Positions 1 to 7,836 of a stretch of 64,000 nt of DNA are shown piece by piece. Source of the DNA: Mycobacterium dioxanotrophicus (GTDB lineage Bacteria > Actinomycetota > Actinomycetes > Mycobacteriales > Mycobacteriaceae); NCBI RefSeq assembly GCF_002157835.1, contig NZ_CP020809.1, positions 5,642,001 through 5,706,000 on the forward strand, given 5' to 3'. The position numbers and the translations under genes are program-made. The notes beneath the pieces are model-generated. The model ran no database searches and had not been told where the DNA came from. It saw only the letters and a list, made by a program, of their open reading frames with translations. Numbering within the stretch: the first letter of the stretch is position 1; every line of letters begins with the position of its first letter.

Positions 1-1
1 C

Positions 2-1444
2 AGCCGCTGGGTGGAACTGCCGCCTCTGCTGCAACCCCGCGCGGCGGGCGCAGCGGCTGTGGTCGGGGACCGCATCGTTGTCACCGGCGGTGTCGGCGCC
101 AACGGCAAACTGCTGAGCACCACCGAAATTTTCGACGGCACGTCGTGGAAGCTCGGCGCCGGAATCCCAACGCCGCGAGAGCTGCTCGACGCCGCGGCGG
201 ACGACAAGCTGGTATATGCCGTCGGCGGATCCGACGGGACCGTCGACCTACCCACGGTCGAGGCATACGACCCGGCCGCGGACGCCTGGACCTCCTTGCC
301 TGCGCTCCCCGAGCCGCGCAGCGACCTCGGCGTGGCCATCGCCGATGCACGTCTCGTAGCTGTCGGTGGCCTGTCGGCCGGGCAGGCCCTCAAGACTGTT
401 TCGGTGATGGACCTGGCCGCGAAGACCTGGGCCGGCTTGCCGGATATGAGCACCCCGAGGCACGGCATGGCCGTCGCCGCGGTCGAGAAATCGGTGTACG
501 CGATCGGCGGGGCGACCGGTTCCGGCGGGGCCGAGGTGACGTCGACGGCGGAGGCGCTGAAACTTGCTCCCCGCAAGCTGCAACCCGTATCTGCCTGGCG
601 GTCGCTGCCCGACGCACCCACGCCGAGGCTGATGATGGCGTGGACCGTGCTCGACGACAAGATCTGGATCGCCGGTGGCATGAGCCACGGAAATACGCTC
701 TCGATAGTGCAGAGTTACGACCCGCAGACCGGAGCATGGCAGGCCCAGCCACCGCTGCCGGTCCCGTTGCACCACGCGACCGCGACCACGTACCGCGGCG
801 AGATGGTGGTCATCGGGGGCGCCAGCGACGAACTCGCGAACGCGTCGAACAAGGTGTACGCATTGCGCGGCGGTAACTGGGTGGAGCTACCCAGCCTCAC
901 GCACGCCCGCGCAGCCGCCGCCGCAGCGGTCGTCGGTGACAAGCTCGTGGTCGTCGGCGGACAGAACGAGAAGCAACTGGTCGCCCAGACCGAGGTGTTC
1001 GACGGTCAGTCGTGGAAGGACGCGGCGAACTTGCCGACCCCCCGCGAACACCTGGCCGCCGTGTCGGACGGAACCTATGTGTACACGGTGGGTGGACGAT
1101 TCCTGTCCGCCGACAAGAACTCCGCGGCGTTCGAGCGGTTCGATCCGCAATCCGGGGAATGGACGAAGCTGGTCGACATGCCGACTCCGCGCGGCAGCTA
1201 CGGCGCCACGCTCATCGATGGCCGGATCGTCGCCCTGGGCGGCGAGGAACCCACGCGAGTACTGGCCACGGCAGAGATGTACGACATCGCCGAGGCCAAG
1301 TGGATCTCACTGCCCCCGATGCCGACGGCACGGCACGGTGAGGTGGTCGCCACCGTCGACAACACCGTGTACGCCATCGGCGGTGCGAATCGGCCGACGC
1401 ACGAAGGCCCGGTCGCCACGGTCGAGGCGCTGGACTTCACCTGA
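2..1444 (+). CDS. Kelch-repeat beta-propeller protein, 5' truncated by window edge
   Basis: The reading frame is open from base 2, so the GTG at 11 is an internal valine and the true start lies outside the window. About ten kelch blades are visible, each with a double glycine (VVTGG, YAVGG, YAIGG and similar) followed by a Trp near the blade end (SWKL, AWTSL, EWTKL). The N-terminal four blades and the last four are similar enough to suggest an internal duplication. Such propellers bind proteins or ligands. In actinobacteria they often form the extracellular or C-terminal sensor part of a larger protein, and a Ser/Thr kinase N-terminus is one possibility that cannot be tested here. The gene converges on the FHA-HTH regulator with 61 bp between the stops and no clear terminator. 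Confidence 0.85.
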   Translation, partial: SRWVELPPLLQPRAAGAAAVVGDRIVVTGGVGANGKLLSTTEIFDGTSWKLGAGIPTPRELLDAAADDKLVYAVGGSDGTVDLPTVEAYDPAADAWTSLPALPEPRSDLGVAIADARLVAVGGLSAGQALKTVSVMDLAAKTWAGLPDMSTPRHGMAVAAVEKSVYAIGGATGSGGAEVTSTAEALKLAPRKLQPVSAWRSLPDAPTPRLMMAWTVLDDKIWIAGGMSHGNTLSIVQSYDPQTGAWQAQPPLPVPLHHATATTYRGEMVVIGGASDELANASNKVYALRGGNWVELPSLTHARAAAAAAVVGDKLVVVGGQNEKQLVAQTEVFDGQSWKDAANLPTPREHLAAVSDGTYVYTVGGRFLSADKNSAAFERFDPQSGEWTKLVDMPTPRGSYGATLIDGRIVALGGEEPTRVLATAEMYDIAEAKWISLPPMPTARHGEVVATVDNTVYAIGGANRPTHEGPVATVEALDFT

Positions 1445-1505
1445 CACCGCGGCGCGCTCTCATCGAATCAACTTGCGGCACAGACGTTTTCCGGTCGCCG
1501 GCGAC

Positions 1506-2132
1506 TCACGTCTGGTCGGTACCGCTGTCACGCAGCATGGCGAGGGTCACCGCTCCACGCCGGATGGCCTCGTTGGCCAGACGAACTCGGCGCTCCCCCT
1601 CGGGGGCTATGCCAAATTTGTCGTACAGGTTCTGCAGATGCTGTTTGATGGCGGCCTCGGTGACGAAGAGTTCCTGGGCCATCTGACGAACCGATACCGC
1701 CTCGGGAAACGGGTCGCCGGACACCAGCGGGCGACACAGGACGACCAGAACCTCGAGTTCGCGCCGGGTGAGGTGCGGAGGAGGCTGGGTTGGGGCGACA
1801 GAAACCGTTTCTTCGGCAGTCGTCGTCTGGTCGGCTTCCTTCACCTGCCAGAAGACCAACCGTGACTTGCCAATCCGCAATTCGTCTCCCGAACGCAGGA
1901 CCCGTTCGGCAGAGATCTTCTCTCCGTTGAGGTACGTGCCGTTACGACTGCCCACGTCGCGTATCGACCAGGCAAACCCGAGATTTTCCAAGACGGCGTG
2001 CACTCGCGAGACGGTCGAGTCGTGATCGAGCGACACGAGATTGGTCGAGGACTTGCCGACGGTCACCCGTTCGCCGCCCAGTGAGATCAGCTCCCGTCCT
2101 GATGGTCGCCAGATTTCCAGGTGGGAAGGCAT
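1506..2132 (-). CDS. FHA domain-HTH (LuxR/GerE-like) transcriptional regulator
   Basis: This 208-residue protein has an N-terminal FHA phosphothreonine-binding domain at about residues 22-96, with VGKSS, SRVH and SRNGTYLNG as the canonical G, S-x-x-H and N-G positions. A Pro/Thr-rich linker follows, then a GerE-like helix-turn-helix at about 121-195 (LTRRELEVL, VTEAAIKQHLQNLYDKFGI). It is probably a DNA-binding regulator that docks a phosphorylated partner. It begins only 9 bp after the aminotransferase stop on the same strand, so it is the last gene of operon 1 and a good candidate for pathway-specific control. No strong ribosome binding site is visible before the ATG, so translation may be coupled. 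The DNA target is unknown; the repeated element upstream of both operons is the obvious candidate. Confidence 0.85.
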   Translation of the reverse strand: MPSHLEIWRPSGRELISLGGERVTVGKSSTNLVSLDHDSTVSRVHAVLENLGFAWSIRDVGSRNGTYLNGEKISAERVLRSGDELRIGKSRLVFWQVKEADQTTTAEETVSVAPTQPPPHLTRRELEVLVVLCRPLVSGDPFPEAVSVRQMAQELFVTEAAIKQHLQNLYDKFGIAPEGERRVRLANEAIRRGAVTLAMLRDSGTDQT

Positions 2133-2141
2133 GTCGACAGC

Positions 2142-3230
2142 TTATTGGCCGTCGGTCTCGACGAGTCGCATCCAGCCGAATTCGTCCGAAGCGCGGCCAT
2201 GGTGGATGTCGAGCATTGCCGCACGCAGGCGCGACGTGACGGGACCCGCGACACCGTCTCCCACCGGCCAGTCCCGATGAGCGCCAACCACATGCCCGAC
2301 CGGGACGATCGAGCGCGCGGTGCCACACGCGAACGTCTCGGCGATACGCCCGTCCCGGCAGCCTTGCTCCCACTCGTCGAGCGTGACCGGCTGCTGAACC
2401 ACCGGGAGGCCGAGCGATCGCGCCAACCGCAGGATCGAGTCTCGGGTGATACCCGCCAGCAGGGTTCCGCTCAACGGAGGCGTGTTCAGGCGCGGCCCGT
2501 CAGCAGTCGACTCGACGAAGAACAGGTTGCAGCCGCCCGCTTCCTCGATGAAGCGACGCTCGCGGGCGTCCAGCCACACGACCTCGTCGCAGTCATTGGC
2601 CGCGGCCTGTCGCTGGGCGACGAAGGCGCCGCCGTAGTTGCCGCCGCACTTGGCCGCACCGGTTCCGCCCGGCGCGGCACGGATGTACTCGGGTGCTGCC
2701 CACAACCGCATCGGATTCGGCTCCACGGACGCTGGCCGCGCCGGCGTGCCGATCACGGCGAACAAGTACTCCTCGGCAGGCCGCAGGCCCAGGCCCGTCT
2801 CCGCCGCGATCATGAACGGCCGCAAGTACAAGCTGTGCCCGCGAGGGCGTGGCACCCAGTCGCCGTCGACACGCAGAAGCGCCTCCAGCGCCGCGACGAA
2901 GTGCTGCTCGGGCAGCGTGGGCATGGTCAGCCGGCGCGCCGACCTGTTGAACCGGCGGGCGTGGTCGGTGGGCCGGAAGAGGGCCCGCTGACCGTTCGCG
3001 CGCCAGAACGCCTTCATGCCCTCGAAAATCGTCTGGCCGTAGTGCAATGCCATGGTGGCCGGGTGCAGCGACATCGCGTCGAGCGGACCGACTTTGGCGT
3101 CGTGCCAACCCATCTCGGCGGACCACCGCATCGTCACCATGTGATCAGAGAAGACGTCACCGAAGCCGGGCGTCGCGAGCACTTCTTCGCGCCGCCTGGC
3201 CGAGAGTGGCTGTACAGCAGCATCATTCAT
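2142..3230 (-). CDS. Class IV PLP aminotransferase (IlvE-like)
   Basis: This 362-residue protein is an IlvE-family branched-chain-type aminotransferase. The PLP lysine is Lys194 in AAKCGGNYG, and the family glutamate-containing segment EEAGGCNLFFV and the cofactor-phosphate segment LSGTLLAGITRDS are present. AAGGAG sits seven bases before the ATG, and the start overlaps the end of the lyase gene by 8 bp, so the genes are coupled. Because the cluster encodes all other steps to 4-aminophenylpyruvate, I infer that this enzyme transaminates it to 4-amino-L-phenylalanine. A housekeeping branched-chain role is less likely because mycobacterial ilvE lies elsewhere, in a different context. Sequence alone cannot settle substrate choice. 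Confidence 0.85.
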   Translation of the reverse strand: MNDAAVQPLSARRREEVLATPGFGDVFSDHMVTMRWSAEMGWHDAKVGPLDAMSLHPATMALHYGQTIFEGMKAFWRANGQRALFRPTDHARRFNRSARRLTMPTLPEQHFVAALEALLRVDGDWVPRPRGHSLYLRPFMIAAETGLGLRPAEEYLFAVIGTPARPASVEPNPMRLWAAPEYIRAAPGGTGAAKCGGNYGGAFVAQRQAAANDCDEVVWLDARERRFIEEAGGCNLFFVESTADGPRLNTPPLSGTLLAGITRDSILRLARSLGLPVVQQPVTLDEWEQGCRDGRIAETFACGTARSIVPVGHVVGAHRDWPVGDGVAGPVTSRLRAAMLDIHHGRASDEFGWMRLVETDGQ

Positions 3231-4647
3231 GCGAACTCTCCTTCAGAAACGATGCCCCATGCGCGAGTGCCCGGTCGACCAGCGGACCGGAAATCCCGGT
3301 GTACCCGCACGGGTCGAACAGCCCCGGGACATCGGGGCACACCACGCCTTCTCGCTCCAGGGCGATGGCAAGCAGGTCGGCGACGTCGGCACCGTCCCGC
3401 TCGGCCGCCGCGGTGACCTCGGCCAGCAGGCGCTTGGCGTTGCCTTTGCCGAGCAAGGGCGCCAGCACCGCGTTGACGCGCTCGGTGACGATGGCACCGC
3501 GGGTCAGCCGCAGGTTCGCGGTCATCGCCTCGGGTGAGACCTGAAGCGTCTCCGCGAGGCGTGCGGCGTTGATGGCCGCACCGGCCCCGATGCGTAGACA
3601 CTCCCGCAGCGGTTGCCATTCGGCATGCCACCCGCCCGAGGAGCGCTCGTCCTCCACGGCCATGGAACCGAACAGCACGACGGCGATCGGGGGGAGCTGC
3701 CGCGCGGCGGTCGCGACAAGCGTCGCGAAGACGGGGTTGTGCTTCTGCGGCATGGCCGAGGACGCCCCCTGGCCCGGCACCCGGTCCTCGGTGACCTCGC
3801 CGATCTCGGTCCGGCTGAGCACCAGGACGTCGGCGGCGAGCTTGCCGACCGCGCCCGTGGTGACCATCAGGCTCGCGGCGACATCGGCCAGCGGGGTGCG
3901 GATTCCGTGCCAGGGCAGGATCGGCTCGGCCAGCCCGAGCCGGCCGGCCACCAATGCGGGTAGCCGCAGCGTCGCACTCACCGGGTCACTTCCATTTCCC
4001 GTCGCTTCGCTCGCCCAGGTCATGTCCAGCGCGTACTGGTGATACGCCGCAAGCGTTCCCGCCGCCCCGCCCATCGACACCGGCAGCGCCGCACGCGCCT
4101 GCCGCACCCGCGCTACGGCGTCGAGCACCAGATGCAGCCAGGTGGCCGCTTTCAGCCCGAAGGTGACCGGCACGGCGTGCTGGGTCAGCGTGCGCCCCGC
4201 CATCGGTGTGTCCCGATGCCGCTCGGCGTGCCCGGCCAGGCTGTGCGCGCATGCCAGCAGGTCGTCGGCGATGCGGTCCAGCGTCGTCGCGCACAGCAGG
4301 GCCAGCGCCGTGTCGAGGATGTCCTGGCTGGTGCTGCCGCGGTGCACGTATTCGGCGGCCGACGCGTCGACGGACCGGACCGCCGCGGTGAGCTGCTCGA
4401 CGAACGCCACAACCGGGTTCGCCGTCTCGCGCACACCGGCAGCCAGCGCCGCGAGGTCGATGGATGCGGGCACGGCGGCGGCTCTGATGGCCACCGCCGC
4501 GCCCGCGGGAATCACGCCTAGTTCGGCCTGCGCCTCGGCCAGCGCGACTTCGGTTGCGAGCATGGCTCTGAGCAACGCGTTGTCGTCGACCAGGTCGGCC
4601 GCTCCCGTCGCCGCCCATGCGGGCGCCAGAATGCCGTGGTCCGTCAT
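3223..4647 (-). CDS. CreD-like lyase of the fumarase/aspartase superfamily (candidate nitrosuccinate lyase)
   Basis: This 474-residue protein belongs to the fumarase/adenylosuccinate lyase superfamily. It has TSQDILDT at 106-113, GRTLTQHA at 151-158 around the usual catalytic His, and the signature loop GASSAMPQKHNP at about 294-305. A generic annotation would be adenylosuccinate lyase or 3-carboxymuconate cycloisomerase. Its immediate partner is a CreE-type flavoenzyme, the gene pair that defines the aspartate-nitrosuccinate pathway in which CreD eliminates nitrous acid from nitrosuccinate, leaving fumarate. I therefore infer nitrosuccinate lyase. The ATG at 4647 is chosen because it overlaps the upstream stop as ATGA and follows a GGAGAG site; longer upstream extensions run through creE in another frame. 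Confidence 0.8.
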   Translation of the reverse strand: MTDHGILAPAWAATGAADLVDDNALLRAMLATEVALAEAQAELGVIPAGAAVAIRAAAVPASIDLAALAAGVRETANPVVAFVEQLTAAVRSVDASAAEYVHRGSTSQDILDTALALLCATTLDRIADDLLACAHSLAGHAERHRDTPMAGRTLTQHAVPVTFGLKAATWLHLVLDAVARVRQARAALPVSMGGAAGTLAAYHQYALDMTWASEATGNGSDPVSATLRLPALVAGRLGLAEPILPWHGIRTPLADVAASLMVTTGAVGKLAADVLVLSRTEIGEVTEDRVPGQGASSAMPQKHNPVFATLVATAARQLPPIAVVLFGSMAVEDERSSGGWHAEWQPLRECLRIGAGAAINAARLAETLQVSPEAMTANLRLTRGAIVTERVNAVLAPLLGKGNAKRLLAEVTAAAERDGADVADLLAIALEREGVVCPDVPGLFDPCGYTGISGPLVDRALAHGASFLKESSHE

Positions 4648-6608
4648 GCTGATCTCTCCATGACGTGCTCCGTCGCGGCGCGCAGGCCGGCCCGGGCGAT
4701 GGCGTCCGCATCGCCGAGGATCACGGAGTCGACGCCGGGACGGATGCCCGCCGCGGTCACCCAGTGCACCGACTCGGTCGGCACGCCGAATGCGAAACGC
4801 CGCGGGTGCGGGCGATCCGCGGCATCGAGCAGCCGGTAGGGGCGGCGGGTGACGGCGACACCGCCGGCGACCCAGTGCCCACCGCCGCGGATCGGCATGC
4901 GGTACGGCTGGCACTCGCCACGTTCGAGCAGTGTCCGCAGCAGTGGGTCGGTCGTGCGGCGCAGGTCGGTTTCCGGTAGGCGCGCCTCGATCAGCGTCGC
5001 GGCTGCCACGGCGAGGTCCGGGCAGGCTCCGGAATATGCGACGAAGCGCCCATCCGAGCAGTCCACCCGCAGATCCGGCCCGACCACCTCCAGCACGCCG
5101 GCATCCATCAGAGCAGCGAACTGCTCGATGCGTTCGGCGGGCGGCCCGATCGACAGGAACGCGTTCAACGGCATGTACCAGCGCTGCAGTTCGTCCCGGT
5201 AGGAGTCGCCGGACAGGCCACCGTGGTCGACGAGCAACCGGATCTCGTTGCGCAGATCGCGCAGGACGTCCAAGGCGGCCTTGCGTGGACCCGTCACGTT
5301 GCCCTTGCCGGCCTCCCTGACTTCGATGTCCAGATACGACCGCAGCCAGCTGCGGAACCGATACGTCGACGAGATGTCGTCGGCGGTGTACGGTGACGCG
5401 ATATTCCGCCAGTCCCAAGCACTTTCGGGTTCGATGTCAAACTTGGCGAGAACGGTACGTTGAGCCTCACTCTCCACGATGTCCAGAGGGTCGCCGAATC
5501 CGGATTGCTCCGCCGGCTCCGCCGCCGCGAACAGGGCTGTGAATTCCTCGGCATCACACGCGCATCGACGCTCCCGCACGAGGGCCGCGTAGTAGACCGT
5601 GCGGACTTCGCGGTCGATCAGCGGCCAGATGTCCCGACGGAAGTCCGCGGGCGCTCCGGCATCGGCGCCGGCCCGCAGCCGCTCGATCACGTCGGCGGTC
5701 ACGTACCGGGGACTGTGACGGCCGGACGAGCCCTTCTGGTTCTTGCCGCGGGCGTGGAACGGCACTCCGCGCCGAGATCCCACAATGAGGCGGGGTTCCT
5801 GGCCGGAGGGTAGGTAACTCAAGGTCTCGTCGGACTCGCGCACGAATGTGCCGCCCCGGCCGATCGTGAAAAGCGCCATGTAGTCGAAGAAATTGAGGCC
5901 CAGGCCGCGCAAGATGACCGCCTCGCCCGCGGGTACGGCAGTCAGTGCGACGTCGGCCGGGTTGCTGGGCGCGATGTACCGCAGGTCGTGCCGGTCCGCG
6001 AACTGACTGAGGGCTGTTTCGGATTCACCGAGTTGATGCGGCATGTGCCCGAGTGCCAGCACCACCGACTGCAGCTCGCCGATCGTCTCTCCGGTGCTCA
6101 ATACGACTTCCTGCACGCCATCCGTGTCACGAACGTCGACCGCGCTCGCCTGGTGCGACGTGAAGCTCACGGTCTGCGGCGCCGTCCAGATGATGCGGTC
6201 TCGCACCCATTGCAGGTAGCTTCCGTAGAACGCCCGCGACGGGTAGTCGTCCGGGCCGAGCGTAAGGGCCTCGGCCCGAACAGCTTCCGCAACGTTCGGG
6301 CTGCCGACCAAGGCGATCGACCGGGCCCACTCGTAGAGGCTCGGCCCGCTGACCACCGGGCCTTCGCAGTCGACGGTGTCGTCGACGAACATGGTCACTT
6401 GGCAGGCGACCGTGTTCATCAACAGCACCCGGTCCTGCGTGCTGCGCCACACCTGGCCGCCGTCGAACACATGCGGGTCGATCAGGTGGACGACGAGTTC
6501 CTGCCCGGGCGCCAAAAACGCTTCGGCGTTGGCGCACAGGCGTTCCGCCACGGACAGGCCGCGGGGTCCGAGCCCGATGATCGCCAGCTGCAGCTGCTCA
6601 GTGAACAC
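4644..6608 (-). CDS. CreE-like FAD/NAD(P)-binding monooxygenase (candidate aspartate N-oxygenase)
   Basis: This 654-residue protein starts with a Rossmann FAD motif (LAIIGLGPRG, residues 8-17), and a second nucleotide-binding-like segment, ILRGLGLNFFDY, lies in the middle. Length and layout fit the FAD/NAD(P)-binding proteins that include CreE of cremeomycin and FzmM of fosfazinomycin, which oxidise L-aspartate in three steps to nitrosuccinate. It directly precedes and overlaps the CreD-like lyase gene by 4 bp. The start is a GTG at 6608 with a GGGG run 8 bases upstream, 13 bp after the DAHP synthase stop. The assignment rests on family resemblance and the partner gene, not on active-site residues I could confirm by eye; another N-oxygenating flavoenzyme is the main alternative. 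Confidence 0.78.
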   Translation of the reverse strand: MFTEQLQLAIIGLGPRGLSVAERLCANAEAFLAPGQELVVHLIDPHVFDGGQVWRSTQDRVLLMNTVACQVTMFVDDTVDCEGPVVSGPSLYEWARSIALVGSPNVAEAVRAEALTLGPDDYPSRAFYGSYLQWVRDRIIWTAPQTVSFTSHQASAVDVRDTDGVQEVVLSTGETIGELQSVVLALGHMPHQLGESETALSQFADRHDLRYIAPSNPADVALTAVPAGEAVILRGLGLNFFDYMALFTIGRGGTFVRESDETLSYLPSGQEPRLIVGSRRGVPFHARGKNQKGSSGRHSPRYVTADVIERLRAGADAGAPADFRRDIWPLIDREVRTVYYAALVRERRCACDAEEFTALFAAAEPAEQSGFGDPLDIVESEAQRTVLAKFDIEPESAWDWRNIASPYTADDISSTYRFRSWLRSYLDIEVREAGKGNVTGPRKAALDVLRDLRNEIRLLVDHGGLSGDSYRDELQRWYMPLNAFLSIGPPAERIEQFAALMDAGVLEVVGPDLRVDCSDGRFVAYSGACPDLAVAAATLIEARLPETDLRRTTDPLLRTLLERGECQPYRMPIRGGGHWVAGGVAVTRRPYRLLDAADRPHPRRFAFGVPTESVHWVTAAGIRPGVDSVILGDADAIARAGLRAATEHVMERSA

Positions 6609-6621
6609 GTGGTGCCCCGAT

Positions 6622-7653
6622 CTATGCGCCGCTCATGTGGCGGCCGAGGCCGGCCGCCAGTGGAGCGAGCCGACCCATCAGGTCGGCGAACTGTTGTGGG
6701 CGCAGCGCTTGTTTGCCGTCGCACAACGCCTGCTCCGGGGCGACGTGGACATCGATGATCAGGGCGTCGGCTCCGGCGGCGATCGCGGCCAGCGACAGCG
6801 GTTCCACCAGGTCCGGGTGTCCACCGGAATGGCTGGGATCCACCATGACCGGCAGGTGGGTGCGCTGCTTCCACAACGCCACCGCGGTGAGATCCAGCGT
6901 GAAGCGCGCCGACGGCTCGAATGTGCGAATTCCCCGCTCGCACAGCACAACCTGGTCGTTACCCTCCAGCAGCAGATATTCCGCCGCGGCCAGGGTCTCC
7001 TCCATGGTGCAGCCGAAGCCGCGCTTGAGCACCACCGGGAGACCGCTCTGGCCCGCTGCGGTCAGCAGGGCGAAGTTCTGCATGTTCCTGGCACCGATCT
7101 GCAACCCGTCGACCACCGCGGCCAGCCGCTTCACATGCTCCGGGTCGACCACCTCGGTCACGACCGGCAGACCGGTCTGCTCTCTGGCCTCGGCCAGCAG
7201 GTCAAGGCCCTCCCACTGCATGCCCTGGAAAGCATGCGGCGAGGTCCGGGGTTTGAAGACACCGCCCCGCAGACCGACCGCGCCGTGTCCCGCGACGACG
7301 GCCGCGGTGGCCAACGTCTGTTCCGCTGATTCGACGGCACACGGTCCGGCGATCACCACGACGGATCCGTTGCCGATCGTGGTCGGACCGAAGGACACTT
7401 CTGTCCCACCGGGGCGTAATTCTCTGCGCCCCAACCAGACATCGCTGTTCCTGCGCACCTGGTGGGTCGGCGCCGGAAGCCCGGGCCCTGCTGCACCGAT
7501 GAGGTCCGGATCGGATACCGACAGCACGTGAGCGCCGCCGAGCCGATACATCTCGGTGGGCGTGCCCGCAGCTTCCAGGTGCTGTATCCACCCCTCGACG
7601 CCGGCGCGGGTGACCGCCTCGTCGAACACGAGCAATGTGTCTGGATTAGTCAT
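6622..7653 (-). CDS. Type I-beta 3-deoxy-7-phosphoheptulonate (DAHP) synthase
   Basis: This enzyme condenses phosphoenolpyruvate and erythrose 4-phosphate, the first step of the shikimate pathway. The protein is 343 residues, the usual size of the type I-beta class, with an N-terminal ferredoxin-like regulatory domain (about 1-60) followed by the barrel. Visible motifs are IAGPCAVES at 101-109, KPRTSPHAFQG, KRGFGCTMEE and VDPSHSGG. Mycobacteria normally use a type II enzyme for primary metabolism, so this is probably a dedicated supply enzyme for the cluster. The start ATG at 7653 is preferred to an upstream one at 7782 because the upstream stretch lies inside the conserved promoter element. 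It is the first gene of operon 1. Confidence 0.9.
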   Translation of the reverse strand: MTNPDTLLVFDEAVTRAGVEGWIQHLEAAGTPTEMYRLGGAHVLSVSDPDLIGAAGPGLPAPTHQVRRNSDVWLGRRELRPGGTEVSFGPTTIGNGSVVVIAGPCAVESAEQTLATAAVVAGHGAVGLRGGVFKPRTSPHAFQGMQWEGLDLLAEAREQTGLPVVTEVVDPEHVKRLAAVVDGLQIGARNMQNFALLTAAGQSGLPVVLKRGFGCTMEETLAAAEYLLLEGNDQVVLCERGIRTFEPSARFTLDLTAVALWKQRTHLPVMVDPSHSGGHPDLVEPLSLAAIAAGADALIIDVHVAPEQALCDGKQALRPQQFADLMGRLAPLAAGLGRHMSGA

Positions 7654-7755
7654 ACTCAAATGGTCGTGATCTGGACGTTGTCGCGTAATCGCCTGCGCTA
7701 CCAGACTGTTCCTGTCGCGAGGACAGGTTTTTCTACCCGTGGGGTAAGGATGCGC
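7654..7755 (-). promoter_or_regulatory. Operon 1 promoter/operator element (copy A)
   Basis: This region aligns without gaps over about 95 bp with the region upstream of 18704, and both abut the first start codon of an operon. Conserved blocks on the plus strand include ATGGTCGTGA (7660-7669), CGTAATCGCC, GCGCTACCAG, GGACAGGTTTT and GGGTAAG. An inverted repeat, CCTGTC (7711-7716) and GACAGG (7722-7727) with a 5-bp spacer, looks like an operator. I could not assign -35 and -10 hexamers with confidence. Confidence 0.7.
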
Positions 7756-7781
7756 CCGGTCGCGTTTGCCCCAAACAGACA

Positions 7782-7816
7782 CCAGGGCTGTGAATCTGGT
7801 CGATTCACAGCCCTGG
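7782..7816 (-). terminator. Stem-loop between operon 2 and operon 1
   Basis: A perfect 15-bp stem (7782-7796 paired with 7802-7816) closes a 5-base loop. It lies 20 bp after the ATP-grasp stop and upstream of the operon 1 promoter. On the minus strand it is followed by a weakly T-rich stretch, so it probably ends operon 2 transcription. Confidence 0.75.
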
Positions 7817-7836
7817 CGTCGTTCTCGTCGCGAAGT

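Noticed and set aside
2142..3230. Housekeeping IlvE assignment for the cluster aminotransferase
   Set aside because: Not excluded, but placement between the lyase and regulator with overlapping starts makes a pathway role more likely.
3223..4647. Purine-pathway adenylosuccinate lyase (PurB)
   Set aside because: No purine genes are nearby, the partner is a CreE-like flavoenzyme, and the protein fits the muconate cycloisomerase-like branch.
3223..5418. Longer reading of the lyase gene starting at 5418
   Set aside because: The extra 257 codons run through the CreE-like coding region in another frame and are Arg-rich; the ATG at 4647 has a ribosome site and the usual ATGA overlap.
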